Shown here piece by piece: positions 11,015 through 20,125 of a stretch of DNA of 64,000 nucleotides. Origin of the DNA: Aurantiacibacter arachoides (GTDB lineage: Bacteria; Pseudomonadota; Alphaproteobacteria; Sphingomonadales; Sphingomonadaceae); NCBI RefSeq assembly GCF_009827335.1, contig NZ_WTYH01000001.1, positions 1,488,001 to 1,552,000 on the forward strand, read 5' to 3'. Each line of letters starts with the position of its first letter. The stretch's first letter is position 1. The notes below the pieces were generated by a model that saw only the letters and a list, made by a program, of their open reading frames with translations, was not told where the DNA came from and did no database searches. A program made the position numbers and the translations under genes.

Positions 11015-11578
11015 ATGACCAAGACCTTTCAGAAGCAAGACATTCTCGCCTGGCCACAGATTCGTCTTATCGGCAGCGTGGACGAAGCGATGTACGGCCA
11101 GTTTCGCGATCAGCTTTCTGCCGCGCCTACCGATCGGCCATTGCTCATCGCCATCACCACCCTGGGCGGTAATCCGGAAGTCGCCCGCGCCATGGCGGAC
11201 GATGTGCGCCTGCTGCGCGAGGCGGGGCGCGACATCTGCTTTCTGGGCAAGGCGGCGGTTTATTCAGCGGGGGCGACGTTCATGGCGGGGTTCCCGGTTT
11301 CGCACCGTTTCCTGACCGAGGGCACCACGCTGCTGCTGCACGAACGGCAGATCGCCAAGACCATCAACCTGTCCGGTCCCTTGCGCAGCTGTATCGCACA
11401 GCTGAAAGGTGCGTTGCATGAAATCGAGCAATCCATCGCCATCGAGGAGCAGGGCTTTCGCGAGATCGTGGACGGCAGCGCGGTCGCGTTCGAGGAACTG
11501 CGCGAAAAGGCGCCGGACAACTGGTATATCCCCTGCGACGAGGCCCGCGATCGCGGGCTGATCGCCGAGGTCATCTGA
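11015..11578 (+). CDS. ClpP-like serine protease
   Basis: A 187-residue protein of the ClpP/crotonase fold. The nucleophile block is AAVYSAGATFMAG (Ser84) and the His block LLLHERQ (His109), in the same order and spacing as in ClpP; TTLGGNPEVA corresponds to the glycine-rich loop. It diverges from canonical ClpP (no GLAASMG, no MIHQP). No clpX or trigger-factor gene lies nearby, so it is an accessory paralogue. The ATG at 11015 starts 165 nt from the divergent blaI. Possible partner ATPase unknown. Confidence 0.72.
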   Translation: MTKTFQKQDILAWPQIRLIGSVDEAMYGQFRDQLSAAPTDRPLLIAITTLGGNPEVARAMADDVRLLREAGRDICFLGKAAVYSAGATFMAGFPVSHRFLTEGTTLLLHERQIAKTINLSGPLRSCIAQLKGALHEIEQSIAIEEQGFREIVDGSAVAFEELREKAPDNWYIPCDEARDRGLIAEVI

Positions 11579-11621
11579 CGTCTCCATTGCTATGGCCCTG
11601 CGCGGAAGGCAGGATATGGGA

Positions 11622-12239
11622 ATGAAACGCCTGCTCCCCCTCGCCTCGCTGCTGCTCCCGGCTACCCCGCTGTACGCGCAGGAAGCGCCCGAAACAGTCG
11701 AGGTGGTGCTGGAAACCACGCGCGGCGACATCGTCATCGCGCTCGAAACGGAGCGCGCGCCTATCACCGCGGGCAACTTCCTGCGCTACGTGGAGGAAGG
11801 GCGTCTGGACGGGACCGCGTTCTACCGCGCCATGCCTATCGATTGGGGCGAACAGCACAACGGCCTTATCCAGGGCGGCACCCGTTGGGACCCGGACCGG
11901 GTGTTGCCCGGCATCGTGCATGAGCCCACGACACAGACCGGCCTCAGTCATGTGCGCGGGGCCGTATCCATGGCCATGGGCGATCCTGGCACCGCGAACG
12001 GGGATTTCACGATCATGCTGGGCGATCAGCCCGGCCTGGACGCCAATCCGCAGGCGGACGATCCGGTCTGGCGCAATGGATACGCCGTCTTCGGCCACGT
12101 TACCCAAGGAATGGACGTGGTCGCGGCCATTCACGCCGCGCCGATCGATCCGGACGCGGGCGAAGGCTGGATGCGCGGGCAGATGCTCGCTGAGCCTGTC
12201 GTTATCGTGGATGCGCGCAGGGTGCCTGAAGCGTCCTAA
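11622..12239 (+). CDS. Periplasmic peptidyl-prolyl cis-trans isomerase (cyclophilin type)
   Basis: A ~205-residue secreted cyclophilin that catalyses proline isomerisation during periplasmic folding. Signal peptide MKRLLPLASLLLPATPLYAQ, then the fold with TTRGDIVIALETERAP, AGNFLRYVEEG, GTAFYRAM, IQGG, and NGDFTIMLGDQPGLD. Some active-site positions are altered relative to PpiA (for example the loop after FYRAM is longer and the usual FHR is YRA), so activity may be low. Starts at 11592, 11616 and 11622 are all possible; 11622 gives the cleanest signal peptide and AGGA at 7 nt. It follows the ClpP-like gene by about 43 nt on the same strand. Confidence 0.85.
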   Translation: MKRLLPLASLLLPATPLYAQEAPETVEVVLETTRGDIVIALETERAPITAGNFLRYVEEGRLDGTAFYRAMPIDWGEQHNGLIQGGTRWDPDRVLPGIVHEPTTQTGLSHVRGAVSMAMGDPGTANGDFTIMLGDQPGLDANPQADDPVWRNGYAVFGHVTQGMDVVAAIHAAPIDPDAGEGWMRGQMLAEPVVIVDARRVPEAS

Positions 12240-12259
12240 GTCCCCGAGCGGCGTTCCCG

Positions 12260-12985
12260 CTATTGGGTCAGGACACGCTCCAGGATCACAAGAGGTGCGC
12301 TGAGCGCGGTCGTCAGGGTCAGAATCCTCTCCAAACGACGTCGGCCCGGCGAATCTCCAACCATCACGATGTCATTGGGGTACACGGTCGGATCGGCATA
12401 GTTGCCGCGTTGGATGCCCTCGACGTTATAGACGCCGATGTAGCGATCGTCACCCACCGTGCGAAAAACCAGCACTTCGTCGCGTGCAGCATATTCGTCC
12501 AGACCGCCACCCATTGCCACGGCTTCCATCAGGGTGATAGGCCCGTCGATCTCAAAACGCCCAGGCGAGGCAATCTCGCCGCCCACGGTGACGTATTGCT
12601 GAGCGCGCGCCGTTACCCGCACGGTCACATCGGGATTGAGAACGTAAGTCTGGCGAAAGCGATTTTCCAACTCGATGCCCAGCTCCTCAGGCGTGCGCCC
12701 GATGGCAGAGACCGATCCAATCAGCGGATAAGTAAACGTACCGTTCGCACCGACCTGCACCGTCCGGCTGAGGTCCTCGATGCCGAACAGAACGACCTCC
12801 AGCACGTCGAGCGGGCGCAACTGCGCGTCGGTGCTCACGGGCGCGAAATCGGCCACTGTCGGCACGGGCAATTCGGCTGCCGTCGTCACTTGGGATCCCG
12901 GCGCGCCGCCGAGCGGCGGCGTAGACGCGCAGGCTGCCAGCAGGGAAAGCGCCGCCAGCGCGATGATCTTGCGAAGATTTTGCAA
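12260..12985 (-). CDS. Polysaccharide export lipoprotein (Wza/BexD-like)
   Basis: An outer-membrane export-channel component of the polysaccharide biosynthesis/export family. After a lipoprotein signal (QNLRKIIALAALSLLAAC, lipobox LAAC) comes a proline-rich linker, the Poly_export domain (LRPLDVLEVVLFGIEDLSRTVQVG, YPLIGSVSAIGRTPEEL, VLNPDVTVRV) and a SLBB-like domain (YVTVGGEIASPGRFEI, ITLMEAVAMGGG). I place the start at a TTG at 12985 because AAGGG sits 8 nt upstream and the signal peptide then begins normally; a GTG at 13015 adds ten residues and has no evident ribosome-binding site. It stands alone: no Wzc kinase or glycosyltransferases are adjacent. Confidence 0.87.
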   Translation of the reverse strand: MQNLRKIIALAALSLLAACASTPPLGGAPGSQVTTAAELPVPTVADFAPVSTDAQLRPLDVLEVVLFGIEDLSRTVQVGANGTFTYPLIGSVSAIGRTPEELGIELENRFRQTYVLNPDVTVRVTARAQQYVTVGGEIASPGRFEIDGPITLMEAVAMGGGLDEYAARDEVLVFRTVGDDRYIGVYNVEGIQRGNYADPTVYPNDIVMVGDSPGRRRLERILTLTTALSAPLVILERVLTQ

Positions 12986-13147
12986 TGTCGGAACCCTTGT
13001 TACCTGCACCGTCACGGTTGGCGGTTTGCCTATGCATCTCTTGCAGCTTGCGCAACCGGTAACGCATCGGCGTGGCTGGACGATGAATGTGTCTTGGACA
13101 AGTGGCGGGGCGCCGGGGCCGCGTGAACGCGCCTGAACGATCCGCGT

Positions 13148-14005
13148 TCAGCACTCTTCCGCGGTGTTGCGCGGAATGGGTCCCGGTGGCACGCGGGCCT
13201 CGCTCATCCAGAACGGATCGCGGGCAAGCCGGTGACGAGGCGAATAGGCCTGCGCCAGCGCGGCGTAGAGCGCGGGATCGTAGGCCGCCAGGTCGGCGTG
13301 GTTCAGGATGCGCTGCCCGTCGACCACCACCAGCTTGTTCGAATCGAACCAGAACTGCGTGCCTTCCGCCCAGTATTCCTGCACCGTCGTCATGGCGTAT
13401 TCGTTGAACCACATCCGCTGGCCTTGCGCGTTGGCATAAGCTGCCTCGACCTGGGCATAGAGCGCCGGGTCGGCCGCCTGTATTGCGAACAATACGTTGT
13501 GGGCGAATTCGTGGACGAGGATCGTCTCGCCGTAATAGCGGCTGGAGCGAAGGCCCAGCACGTCCTCCTCCGCCACCGCCGTGCGCTGCCCGCCGATGCC
13601 ACGCGCGCGGGCATCCCAGTATGCGCGGTCGCTCAGGGCGCCGATGCGTTCATCATAATGCAGCCGCTCGCACCGGGTCAGGCGGATGTCGTCTGCGGCG
13701 GGTTTGGTCCAGTGCGCATTCTCGGGCAGATCGAGCAGCGCCTCGTCCTCGGCGATGACCGACACGGTGTAATCCTGCCGCACCAGTTCGGCCGCGAGAT
13801 CGGGGCGGGTGGCGAGCATGTCCGCAATCATCGCCTGCGCGGCCGCCAGCGCTTCGTCGCGCACGCGGTCGCTGGAGCGGACGGGGATGCCGGCAGCGGC
13901 GACCTGCTTGGTGTAGAACGGCCTGTCCGGCGCCACAGGCATCGCCGCGCAGGCCGCCAGGGCGACCGGCGCGGCCAGCCAGGCGGTCCGCAAACGTATC
14001 GTCAA
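13148..14005 (-). CDS. Predicted gluzincin-type metallopeptidase lipoprotein
   Basis: I do not recognise the family by name. The 285-residue product has a lipoprotein signal ([18 protein letters not shown]), then a soluble domain with HEFAHN at 165-170 and [11 protein letters not shown] at about 210-220; HExxH plus a downstream Glu in such a block is the zinc site of gluzincins. The region between, [20 protein letters not shown], looks well ordered. The start is a TTG at 14005 that overlaps the sdhA stop (TATTGA); the open frame continues upstream only as antiphase of sdhA. It occupies the position where sdhB is often found. A short inverted repeat (13133-13151) spans its stop codon. Confidence 0.72.
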   Translation of the reverse strand: MTIRLRTAWLAAPVALAACAAMPVAPDRPFYTKQVAAAGIPVRSSDRVRDEALAAAQAMIADMLATRPDLAAELVRQDYTVSVIAEDEALLDLPENAHWTKPAADDIRLTRCERLHYDERIGALSDRAYWDARARGIGGQRTAVAEEDVLGLRSSRYYGETILVHEFAHNVLFAIQAADPALYAQVEAAYANAQGQRMWFNEYAMTTVQEYWAEGTQFWFDSNKLVVVDGQRILNHADLAAYDPALYAALAQAYSPRHRLARDPFWMSEARVPPGPIPRNTAEEC

Positions 14006-15840
14006 TACACCCGCTTCTTGGGCGCGATATACGTGGCGTCGTCGGTCAGCGTGTATTCGTGCACCGGGCGATAGTCGATCGAGACCTTGCCGCCCTTCCC
14101 GCCCCAGCCTTCGAACCAGGCGATGGTGTGCTTCATCCATTCCGCGTCGTTGCGGTCGGGGAAGTCTTCGTGCGCGTGCGCGCCGCGGCTTTCCTTGCGG
14201 TTCTCGGCGCTCACCATGGTCACGTTGGCCTGGGCCATCAGATTGTCGAGTTCCAGCGTCTCTACCAGGTCGCTGTTCCAGATCAGCGACTTGTCGGTGA
14301 CGTGGATGTCCTCCATCCGCTTGTTCGTCTCGGCCAGCTGGCGCACGCCTTCGGCCATCAGCGCGCTGTCGCGGAACACGGCGGCGTGCTTCTGCATGGT
14401 CTGCTGCATCTCCCGCCGGATCGCCGCGGTGGGCGAACCGCCGCTGGCGTGGCGGAAATGATCGAGCCGGCCCAGCGCCATTTCCGCGCTGTCCGCGGGC
14501 AATTCGTCATGGGCGGTGCCGGGCTTGATGATGTCCTTCAGGCGGTGCCCGGTCGCACGACCGAATACCACGAGATCGATCAGCGAGTTGGAGCCGAGAC
14601 GGTTCGCCCCGTGGACCGAGACGCAGGCCGCCTCGCCAACTGCGAAGAGGCCGGGCACCACGTGATCCGGGTTGCCATCCGGCCCCAGCGTCACGACCTC
14701 GCCGTGATAGTTACACGGGATGCCGCCCATGTTGTAGTGCACCGTCGGGGTGACGGGCAGCGGCTGGCGGGTCAGGTCGACGCCGGCGAAAATCTTGCCG
14801 CTTTCGGTGATGCCGGGCAGGCGCACGGCCAGCACCGCGGGATCGATGTGGTCGAGGTGCAGGAAAATGTGATCCTTCTCCGGACCGACGCCGCGCCCCT
14901 CGCGCATTTCCAGCGCCATAGAGCGGCTGACCACGTCGCGGCTCGCCAGATCCTTGGCGGACGGGGCGTAGCGTTCCATGAAGCGCTCGCCCTCGGAATT
15001 GGTGAGGTATCCGCCCTCGCCCCGCGCGCCTTCCGTAATCAGCACGCCTGCGCCGTAAATGCCGGTGGGGTGGAACTGCACGAATTCCATGTCCTGCATC
15101 GGCAGGCCGGCGCGCAGCACCATGCCGCCGCCGTCGCCAGTGCAGGTGTGCGCGCTGGTGGCGGTGTAATAGCAGCGGCCGTAACCGCCCGTCGCTAGCA
15201 CTACCGAATGGGCACGGAACCGGTGGATGGTGCCATCGTCCATACACATCGCGATCACGCCGACGCAGCGACGGTTGGCGCCCTCGCCCGTCATGATCAG
15301 GTCGATGGCGAAATATTCGATGAAGAAGTCCGCGGCGTACTTCAGGCTCTGCTGGTAGAGCGCATGGAGCATCGCATGCCCCGTGCGGTCGGCAGCGGCG
15401 GCGGTGCGCTGCACGGGCGGGCCTTCGCCCATGTTCTGCATGTGCCCGCCAAAGGGCCGCTGGTAGATCGTGCCATCCTCGTTGCGGCTGAAGGGCACGC
15501 CCGCGTGCTCCAGCTCATAAACCGCGGCGGGCGCCTCGCGCACCATGTATTCGATGGCATCCTGGTCGCCCAGCCAGTCCGATCCCTTGACGGTATCGTA
15601 CATGTGCCACGACCAGTGATCGGGCGAATTGTTGCCGAGGCTGGCGGCGATGCCGCCCTGCGCTGCGACCGTGTGGCTGCGAGTGGGGAAGACCTTGGTG
15701 ATGCAGGCCGTCTTCAGCCCCGCCTCGGCAGAGCCCATCGTGGCGCGCAGGCCGGAACCGCCCGCACCAACCACGACCACGTCATAGGTGTGGTCGATGA
15801 TCTTGTAGGCAGGCTGCGTGGTGCTGGTCGTATCGGTCAT
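14002..15840 (-). CDS. sdhA: Succinate dehydrogenase flavoprotein subunit
   Basis: The FAD subunit of complex II, oxidising succinate to fumarate. 612 residues: [13 protein letters not shown] at the N-terminus, the FAD-linking His in [12 protein letters not shown], the active-site block GHMQNMGEG and HPTGIYGAG, the Arg/His region [11 protein letters not shown], and MGGIPCN. ATG at 15840 sits 2 nt after the sdhD stop; a GTG two codons upstream is less likely. It is the third gene of sdhC-sdhD-sdhA. The iron-sulfur subunit gene sdhB does not follow within this window. Confidence 0.96.
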   Translation of the reverse strand: MTDTTSTTQPAYKIIDHTYDVVVVGAGGSGLRATMGSAEAGLKTACITKVFPTRSHTVAAQGGIAASLGNNSPDHWSWHMYDTVKGSDWLGDQDAIEYMVREAPAAVYELEHAGVPFSRNEDGTIYQRPFGGHMQNMGEGPPVQRTAAAADRTGHAMLHALYQQSLKYAADFFIEYFAIDLIMTGEGANRRCVGVIAMCMDDGTIHRFRAHSVVLATGGYGRCYYTATSAHTCTGDGGGMVLRAGLPMQDMEFVQFHPTGIYGAGVLITEGARGEGGYLTNSEGERFMERYAPSAKDLASRDVVSRSMALEMREGRGVGPEKDHIFLHLDHIDPAVLAVRLPGITESGKIFAGVDLTRQPLPVTPTVHYNMGGIPCNYHGEVVTLGPDGNPDHVVPGLFAVGEAACVSVHGANRLGSNSLIDLVVFGRATGHRLKDIIKPGTAHDELPADSAEMALGRLDHFRHASGGSPTAAIRREMQQTMQKHAAVFRDSALMAEGVRQLAETNKRMEDIHVTDKSLIWNSDLVETLELDNLMAQANVTMVSAENRKESRGAHAHEDFPDRNDAEWMKHTIAWFEGWGGKGGKVSIDYRPVHEYTLTDDATYIAPKKRVY

Positions 15841-15842
15841 GG

Positions 15843-16265
15843 TCACATGCCCCCCGCGGCTGCCGGAGCGACCGGCGCCGGTGCGCCCGCTCCCGTCACG
15901 ATCAGGAAAAGAAAGAACAGCGCCGCCACCGCGCCCACGATGGTGAACAGGTTCAGCGCCAGAATTACCGCGAAACGGTTGCCGATGGCGTGGACGTAAT
16001 CCTCGATCAGAACCTGCAGCCCCAGCCGCGCGTGCCAGAAGGTGGACACGATCATCAGCGCCACCATCAGCGCGGGCAGCGGCCCCGACAGCCAGCCGGT
16101 GACCGTCGCGTGGCTGAGATCGGGCAGCAGCAGCAGCGATACGATTAGGAACAGCACCGTCACCAGGTTGCCGACCGCCGTGAAGCGTTGCAGCAGCCAG
16201 TGGTGCGAACCGTGATGCGAGGAACCAAGGCCGCGCACGCGGCCGATGGGAGTGCCCAGGCCCAT
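15843..16265 (-). CDS. sdhD: Succinate dehydrogenase membrane anchor subunit D
   Basis: A 140-residue integral membrane subunit. Three hydrophobic segments (about 30-50, 58-78 and 103-125) and the conserved [17 protein letters not shown], with the haem/quinone-side His and the Asp-Tyr pair, match SdhD. It starts 2 nt after the sdhC stop and ends 2 nt before sdhA. The C-terminal tail is Ala/Pro-rich. The ATG at 16265 gives [14 protein letters not shown], the usual alphaproteobacterial N-terminus. Confidence 0.93.
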   Translation of the reverse strand: MGLGTPIGRVRGLGSSHHGSHHWLLQRFTAVGNLVTVLFLIVSLLLLPDLSHATVTGWLSGPLPALMVALMIVSTFWHARLGLQVLIEDYVHAIGNRFAVILALNLFTIVGAVAALFFLFLIVTGAGAPAPVAPAAAGGM

Positions 16266-16267
16266 AG

Positions 16268-16657
16268 TCAGATCCCCCGCTCTACGATGATATACAGCCA
16301 CACGATCGCGGTCAGCAGCACGCCCGAAGCGATCGATACCCACGAATAGGTGCGGTTGGTATCCAGATCGTAGCCCGCGCCGGTATCGAGCACGAAGTGG
16401 CGGATGCCCGAACTCGCGTGGTTGAAGAACGCCCAGGTCAATCCGATCAGCACGGCGATGCCATACCAGCTGCTCGCGTGATCGGAGAAGGTGGCATAGG
16501 CATCCGGTCCGCTGGCCAGCGCGCCCAGCCACCACCCCAGCACGCCCAGGCCGACGATCGCCATGCCGTCTCCCGATACGCGGTGGAGGATCGAGACCGT
16601 CATGTGCGGCCCCCATTTCCAGATGCTGAGATGCGGCGATAGCGGGCGATCGGCCAT
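16268..16657 (-). CDS. sdhC: Succinate dehydrogenase cytochrome b556 subunit
   Basis: A 129-residue membrane subunit that binds haem b and ubiquinone. [15 protein letters not shown] at the N-terminus and [11 protein letters not shown] are the SdhC signature; [13 protein letters not shown] carries the haem-ligand His. Three membrane segments are visible (about 35-52, 65-85, 107-125). The ATG at 16657 gives MADRPLSPH. It is the first gene of the sdhCDA operon and is divergent from an SDR gene. Confidence 0.94.
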   Translation of the reverse strand: MADRPLSPHLSIWKWGPHMTVSILHRVSGDGMAIVGLGVLGWWLGALASGPDAYATFSDHASSWYGIAVLIGLTWAFFNHASSGIRHFVLDTGAGYDLDTNRTYSWVSIASGVLLTAIVWLYIIVERGI

Positions 16658-16760
16658 GGTAATTCCGTTGCTTGCGTGGGTCGCCATCCCTCTAGCGAAT
16701 GCGCGGCGCGAGGCAAGCGCGGCCTTTCGCCCGTCTGTCGGCATCGCTATGGCGGGGTCC

Positions 16761-17486
16761 ATGATCAACATTCTCGTCACCGGATCCAGTCGCGGCATCG
16801 GCCAGGCCATCGCCGACCAGCTGCGCGAACGCGGCGCACGCGTCGTCGGCCATGCCACCACCCGGATCGACGAGGAGACGATTCCCGCCGACTTTTCCGA
16901 TCCCCCCGCTGCCCAGGTGTTGTGGCAGGATGCGCTGGAAATGCTGAACGGGCGGATCGACGTGCTGGTCAACAACGCCGGCCTGTTCGCCGCCAACCCG
17001 ATCGACGGGTCCGACATCGAGTGGCTGGACAACTGGGAGGATACGCTGCGCATCAACCTGACCAGCGCGGCGCAGCTCAGCCGGTTCGCGGTTCGCCACT
17101 GGCAGGATAGGGCGCGCGGCGGCAGTGCGCCTGGCGGCAGGCTGGTCCACATCGCCAGCCGCGCCAGTTATCGCGGCGACAGCCCGGCGCACTGGCACTA
17201 TGCCGCGGCCAAGGCCGGCATGATCGGGATGCACAAGTCCATTGCGCGCGGCTATGCTGCCGAAGGCATTCTCAGCTTCGCCATCACACCGGGTTTCACC
17301 GACACGGGCATGGCCGAGGACTATCTCGCCAGCCGTGGCGGGCCGGGCCTGCTGGCGGACATTCCGCTTGGCCGCGTGGCCGAACCCGAGGAGATCGCCG
17401 ATATCGCGGTGTTCTGCGCGCTCGATGCCCCTGCCAGCATGACCGGCGCCGTGATCGACGCCAATGGAGCCAGCTTTGTCCGCTAG
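16761..17486 (+). CDS. Short-chain dehydrogenase/reductase
   Basis: A 241-residue Rossmann oxidoreductase: TGSSRGIG at 7-14, NNAG at 72-75, catalytic Ser133 (HIASRAS), Tyr147 and Lys151 (HYAAAK), and the C-terminal GAVIDANGASFVR. Closest in style to FabG-like reductases, but substrate unknown. The ATG at 16761 starts at the family's usual MxxxLVTG position; an ATG 12 nt upstream is also in frame. Its 3' end overlaps the next gene (beta-lactamase) by 23 nt, so the two are likely co-transcribed. Confidence 0.85.
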   Translation: MINILVTGSSRGIGQAIADQLRERGARVVGHATTRIDEETIPADFSDPPAAQVLWQDALEMLNGRIDVLVNNAGLFAANPIDGSDIEWLDNWEDTLRINLTSAAQLSRFAVRHWQDRARGGSAPGGRLVHIASRASYRGDSPAHWHYAAAKAGMIGMHKSIARGYAAEGILSFAITPGFTDTGMAEDYLASRGGPGLLADIPLGRVAEPEEIADIAVFCALDAPASMTGAVIDANGASFVR

Positions 17487-18372
17487 AACCCTTGCCGCCG
17501 CAGCGTTGATCCTGGCCACGGCCGGCTGCGCCACCACGCCTGCCGCCCCCGCCCTGACGCCTGCAACCCTTGCGCAGAAACAGGCGCAGTGCGCAGGCAA
17601 GGAAGATAGCTGGGTTGCCCCCGCGCCGCCGGTCCGCGTGTTCGGCAATACCTACGATGTCGGCACCTGCGGCATCACCGCGCTGCTGGTCACCTCGGCA
17701 CAAGGGCACGTGCTGGTCGACAGCGGAGCGCCGGACGTTGCCGGTCAGATCGTCGCCAATATCCGCGCTCTGGGTGCTGACCCGGCGCAGGTCGCATGGG
17801 TGCTGTCCAGTCATGAACATTATGATCACGTCGGCGCGACGGCCCAAATCATGCGCATCACCGGCGCGCGCGCGGCGGCGCTGTCTGCGGCACGTGACCA
17901 GCTGGAAAGCGGACGCGCGCTGCCCGAGGATCCCCAAGCCGCCAGTCTCGCTCCGTTCGAAGGTTTCCCGGTTGCCCGCGCCTTGCGCGATGGCGAAACC
18001 CTGATTGCAGGTCCGCTGGCCTTTACCGTGCATGCCAATCCGGCACACACGCCCGGCTCCGCCAGCTGGACCTGGCAAAGTTGCGAAGGGGCAATCTGCC
18101 GCACCATGGCCTATGCCGACTCGCTCTCCACACCTGCCGCAGATGGCTATCGCTTCGGCGATCACCCGGATTACGTGGCCCAGGTGCGGCGCGGGTTTGC
18201 CGCTGTTGCAACGCTTCCCTGCGACATCCTGCTGACACCGCACCCTTCTGCCAGTCGGCTGGGGGAACGCATGGCTGAGGGCTCGCTTGTCGATGCCGGC
18301 GCCTGTCGCGCCTATGCCGCCCGGTCCGAGGCCGCGTTCGACGCCATGCTGGCGCGGGAGAATGCGCGATGA
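17464..18372 (+). CDS. Subclass B3 metallo-beta-lactamase (lipoprotein)
   Basis: A 302-residue di-zinc hydrolase expected to open beta-lactam rings. Zinc ligands are all present: HEHYDH (His117, His119, Asp121, His122), His195 in PAHTPGSASWTW and His260 in LLTPHPSA; YADSLS is also a B3 hallmark. The pattern HxHxDH with no Cys ligand separates it from B1 and B2. The signal (TLAAAALILATAGC) looks like a lipobox, so it may be tethered to a membrane facing the periplasm. It overlaps the SDR gene upstream by 23 nt and prmA downstream by 4 nt (ATGA). Glu at 118 within HEHYDH, where Ala or Ser is more common in B3 enzymes, is a point to note. B3 enzymes are known from Erythrobacter and Sphingomonas isolates. 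Confidence 0.9.
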   Translation: MEPALSARTLAAAALILATAGCATTPAAPALTPATLAQKQAQCAGKEDSWVAPAPPVRVFGNTYDVGTCGITALLVTSAQGHVLVDSGAPDVAGQIVANIRALGADPAQVAWVLSSHEHYDHVGATAQIMRITGARAAALSAARDQLESGRALPEDPQAASLAPFEGFPVARALRDGETLIAGPLAFTVHANPAHTPGSASWTWQSCEGAICRTMAYADSLSTPAADGYRFGDHPDYVAQVRRGFAAVATLPCDILLTPHPSASRLGERMAEGSLVDAGACRAYAARSEAAFDAMLARENAR

Positions 18373-19265
18373 GCTGGAAACTGTCCGCCGTCGCCCCGCG
18401 CGAGAGCATCGAATCCGCGCTGGACGCTGCCGAGGGCCGGGACGACGGCATGGTCCTTACCGCGTTCGAGGTCGATCCTGCCGATGGCGAGATCTGGCAG
18501 CTCGATGCCTATTGCGAAGGCAAGCCGGGCAAGGCCGAGCGCGCCGCTATCCTCGCGCTGTTTGCCGGCACCGCGCCGGATCTCTTGGCCGAGGAACTGC
18601 CGGAAACCGACTGGGTTACCGAGAGCCAGCGCGGCGTCGAACCGATCCGCGCCGGCCGCTTCCATGTCCACACGCCCGACCATCCGGCAAGCGACGAGCG
18701 CGGCATCACCAGTTTCTGCATTCCCGCCGCCCAGGCATTCGGCACCGGTCACCACGAAACGACCGCCGGGTGCCTGACCATGCTCACTGCCATGCACGCC
18801 GCCGGGCTGCGCCCGCGCCACGTGGCGGACATCGGCACGGGCACGGGACTGCTCGCCTTTGCCGCGATGGACCTGTGGCCGCGCGCCGTGGTCACCGCCA
18901 GCGACAACGATCCGGTGTGCGAGCCCGCCGTGCTGGAGAACGCCCGGTTCAACGGCGTGGCGCTGGGCAAGGGCCCGGGCGAACTGACCATGCTGATAGC
19001 GGAAGGGATGGACGCCCCGCTGCTCGAGGCTGCCGCGCCGTTCGACCTGCTGATCGCCAACATCCTCGCAATGCCGCTGATCGAAATGGCGCGGGATTTT
19101 GCCGAGGGTGTCGCGCCGCGCGGATCGATCCTGCTCTCGGGCCTGCTGACCCGGCAGGAAGACGCGGTGAAGAACGCCTACCGCCGCGCAGGATTTCGTC
19201 TGCAGAGCCGCCTCGTTTCGGGCGACTGGTCTATTCTGTGGCTGCGGCACCGGTATCGCGGATGA
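18369..19265 (+). CDS. prmA: Ribosomal protein L11 methyltransferase
   Basis: Trimethylates ribosomal protein L11 using SAM. The 298-residue protein has the N-terminal substrate-recognition part, the diagnostic AFGTGHHETT loop at about 131-140, SAM motif I DIGTGTGLLAF, and NILAMPL as motif IV. The ATG overlaps the beta-lactamase stop as ATGA, and its own stop overlaps the next ATG in the same way, so translation of the group is probably coupled. Confidence 0.93.
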   Translation: MSWKLSAVAPRESIESALDAAEGRDDGMVLTAFEVDPADGEIWQLDAYCEGKPGKAERAAILALFAGTAPDLLAEELPETDWVTESQRGVEPIRAGRFHVHTPDHPASDERGITSFCIPAAQAFGTGHHETTAGCLTMLTAMHAAGLRPRHVADIGTGTGLLAFAAMDLWPRAVVTASDNDPVCEPAVLENARFNGVALGKGPGELTMLIAEGMDAPLLEAAAPFDLLIANILAMPLIEMARDFAEGVAPRGSILLSGLLTRQEDAVKNAYRRAGFRLQSRLVSGDWSILWLRHRYRG

Positions 19266-19969
19266 TACGCCGCGCCATCCGCGTCGTGCTTGGCACCATC
19301 GCGGTGCTGGGAGGCGTGGTGGCAGCCTACCTGCTCGCCGGGTGGGTCGGCAGCTCCCTCCCTCGCAATACCGACTGGCAGCAGCCTGCCGAAGGGGTGG
19401 TCCTTCTGGTGGAGACCAACGGCACCCACACCGGCATCGTCGTTCCCGTCGCCAATGCCATCAAGGACTGGCGCGAGACATTCCCCAATGCCGGCCGCGT
19501 GGCACCCTTTTATGGCGAAATGCCCACGCATCTTGCCATCGGTTACGGCGAGCGCGAGGTTTTCCTGGGCGTGCCGACCTGGAGCGATCTCAGCCTTGCC
19601 ACGGTGCTGCGCATCGCCAGTGTTGGCGGGGAGGCGGTGATTCGCGTCAGCCCCTACGTCCGCCCGGCGCCGGGGGACAATTATCGCCCCATCACCATCA
19701 CCCAGACGCAATACCGCCGCCTCGTCACCGCGATCGAGCGCGAACTGCCCGCCATTGCCGCCGGTGCGGACCGCCGGGAATTGCGCGGCACCTACGCTCT
19801 CGACAGCTACTACGAGGCGCTGGGAAGCTATAGTCTGGTCAACACCTGCAACAGCTGGGTCGGCGCGCGACTGGCGGAGGCAGGCCTGCCCATGGGGCGC
19901 TGGACGCCGATGGCGGGCGGCGTGATGAAATGGATCCCGCGCCCCGCAAATATTCGACAAGCGACCTGA
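19262..19969 (+). CDS. DUF2459 / TIGR02117 family membrane-anchored protein
   Basis: A 235-residue protein with one N-terminal membrane segment (about 8-28: VVLGTIAVLGGVVAAYLLAGW) and a periplasmic domain. The blocks VETNGTHTGIVVP, HLAIGYGEREVFL and SLVNTCNSWVGARLAEAGLP are the conserved His and Asn-Thr-Cys-Asn-Ser-Trp features of this family, which resemble a Cys/His hydrolase layout; function is unknown. The ATG at 19262 overlaps the prmA stop by 4 nt. Confidence 0.83.
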   Translation: MIRRAIRVVLGTIAVLGGVVAAYLLAGWVGSSLPRNTDWQQPAEGVVLLVETNGTHTGIVVPVANAIKDWRETFPNAGRVAPFYGEMPTHLAIGYGEREVFLGVPTWSDLSLATVLRIASVGGEAVIRVSPYVRPAPGDNYRPITITQTQYRRLVTAIERELPAIAAGADRRELRGTYALDSYYEALGSYSLVNTCNSWVGARLAEAGLPMGRWTPMAGGVMKWIPRPANIRQAT

Positions 19970-20125
19970 CAGCCCACAATTGTAAGTCGGCAGGCTCGGA
20001 CTGGCGACAATGCAGCCCGCTTGGTCGCTTGTCCTCCTTGGCGGCGGATAGACTGCGATGCGCCGCAGTTGGATAGACAAGCGGCGCTATCGTGCCCGCC
20101 TTCCACGACATGAGGAGAAGCCACA

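Noticed and set aside
18287..19261. Upstream extension of the DUF2459 frame to 560 aa
   Set aside because: It runs through prmA in another frame; the ATG at 19262 overlaps the prmA stop and begins with a normal membrane anchor.
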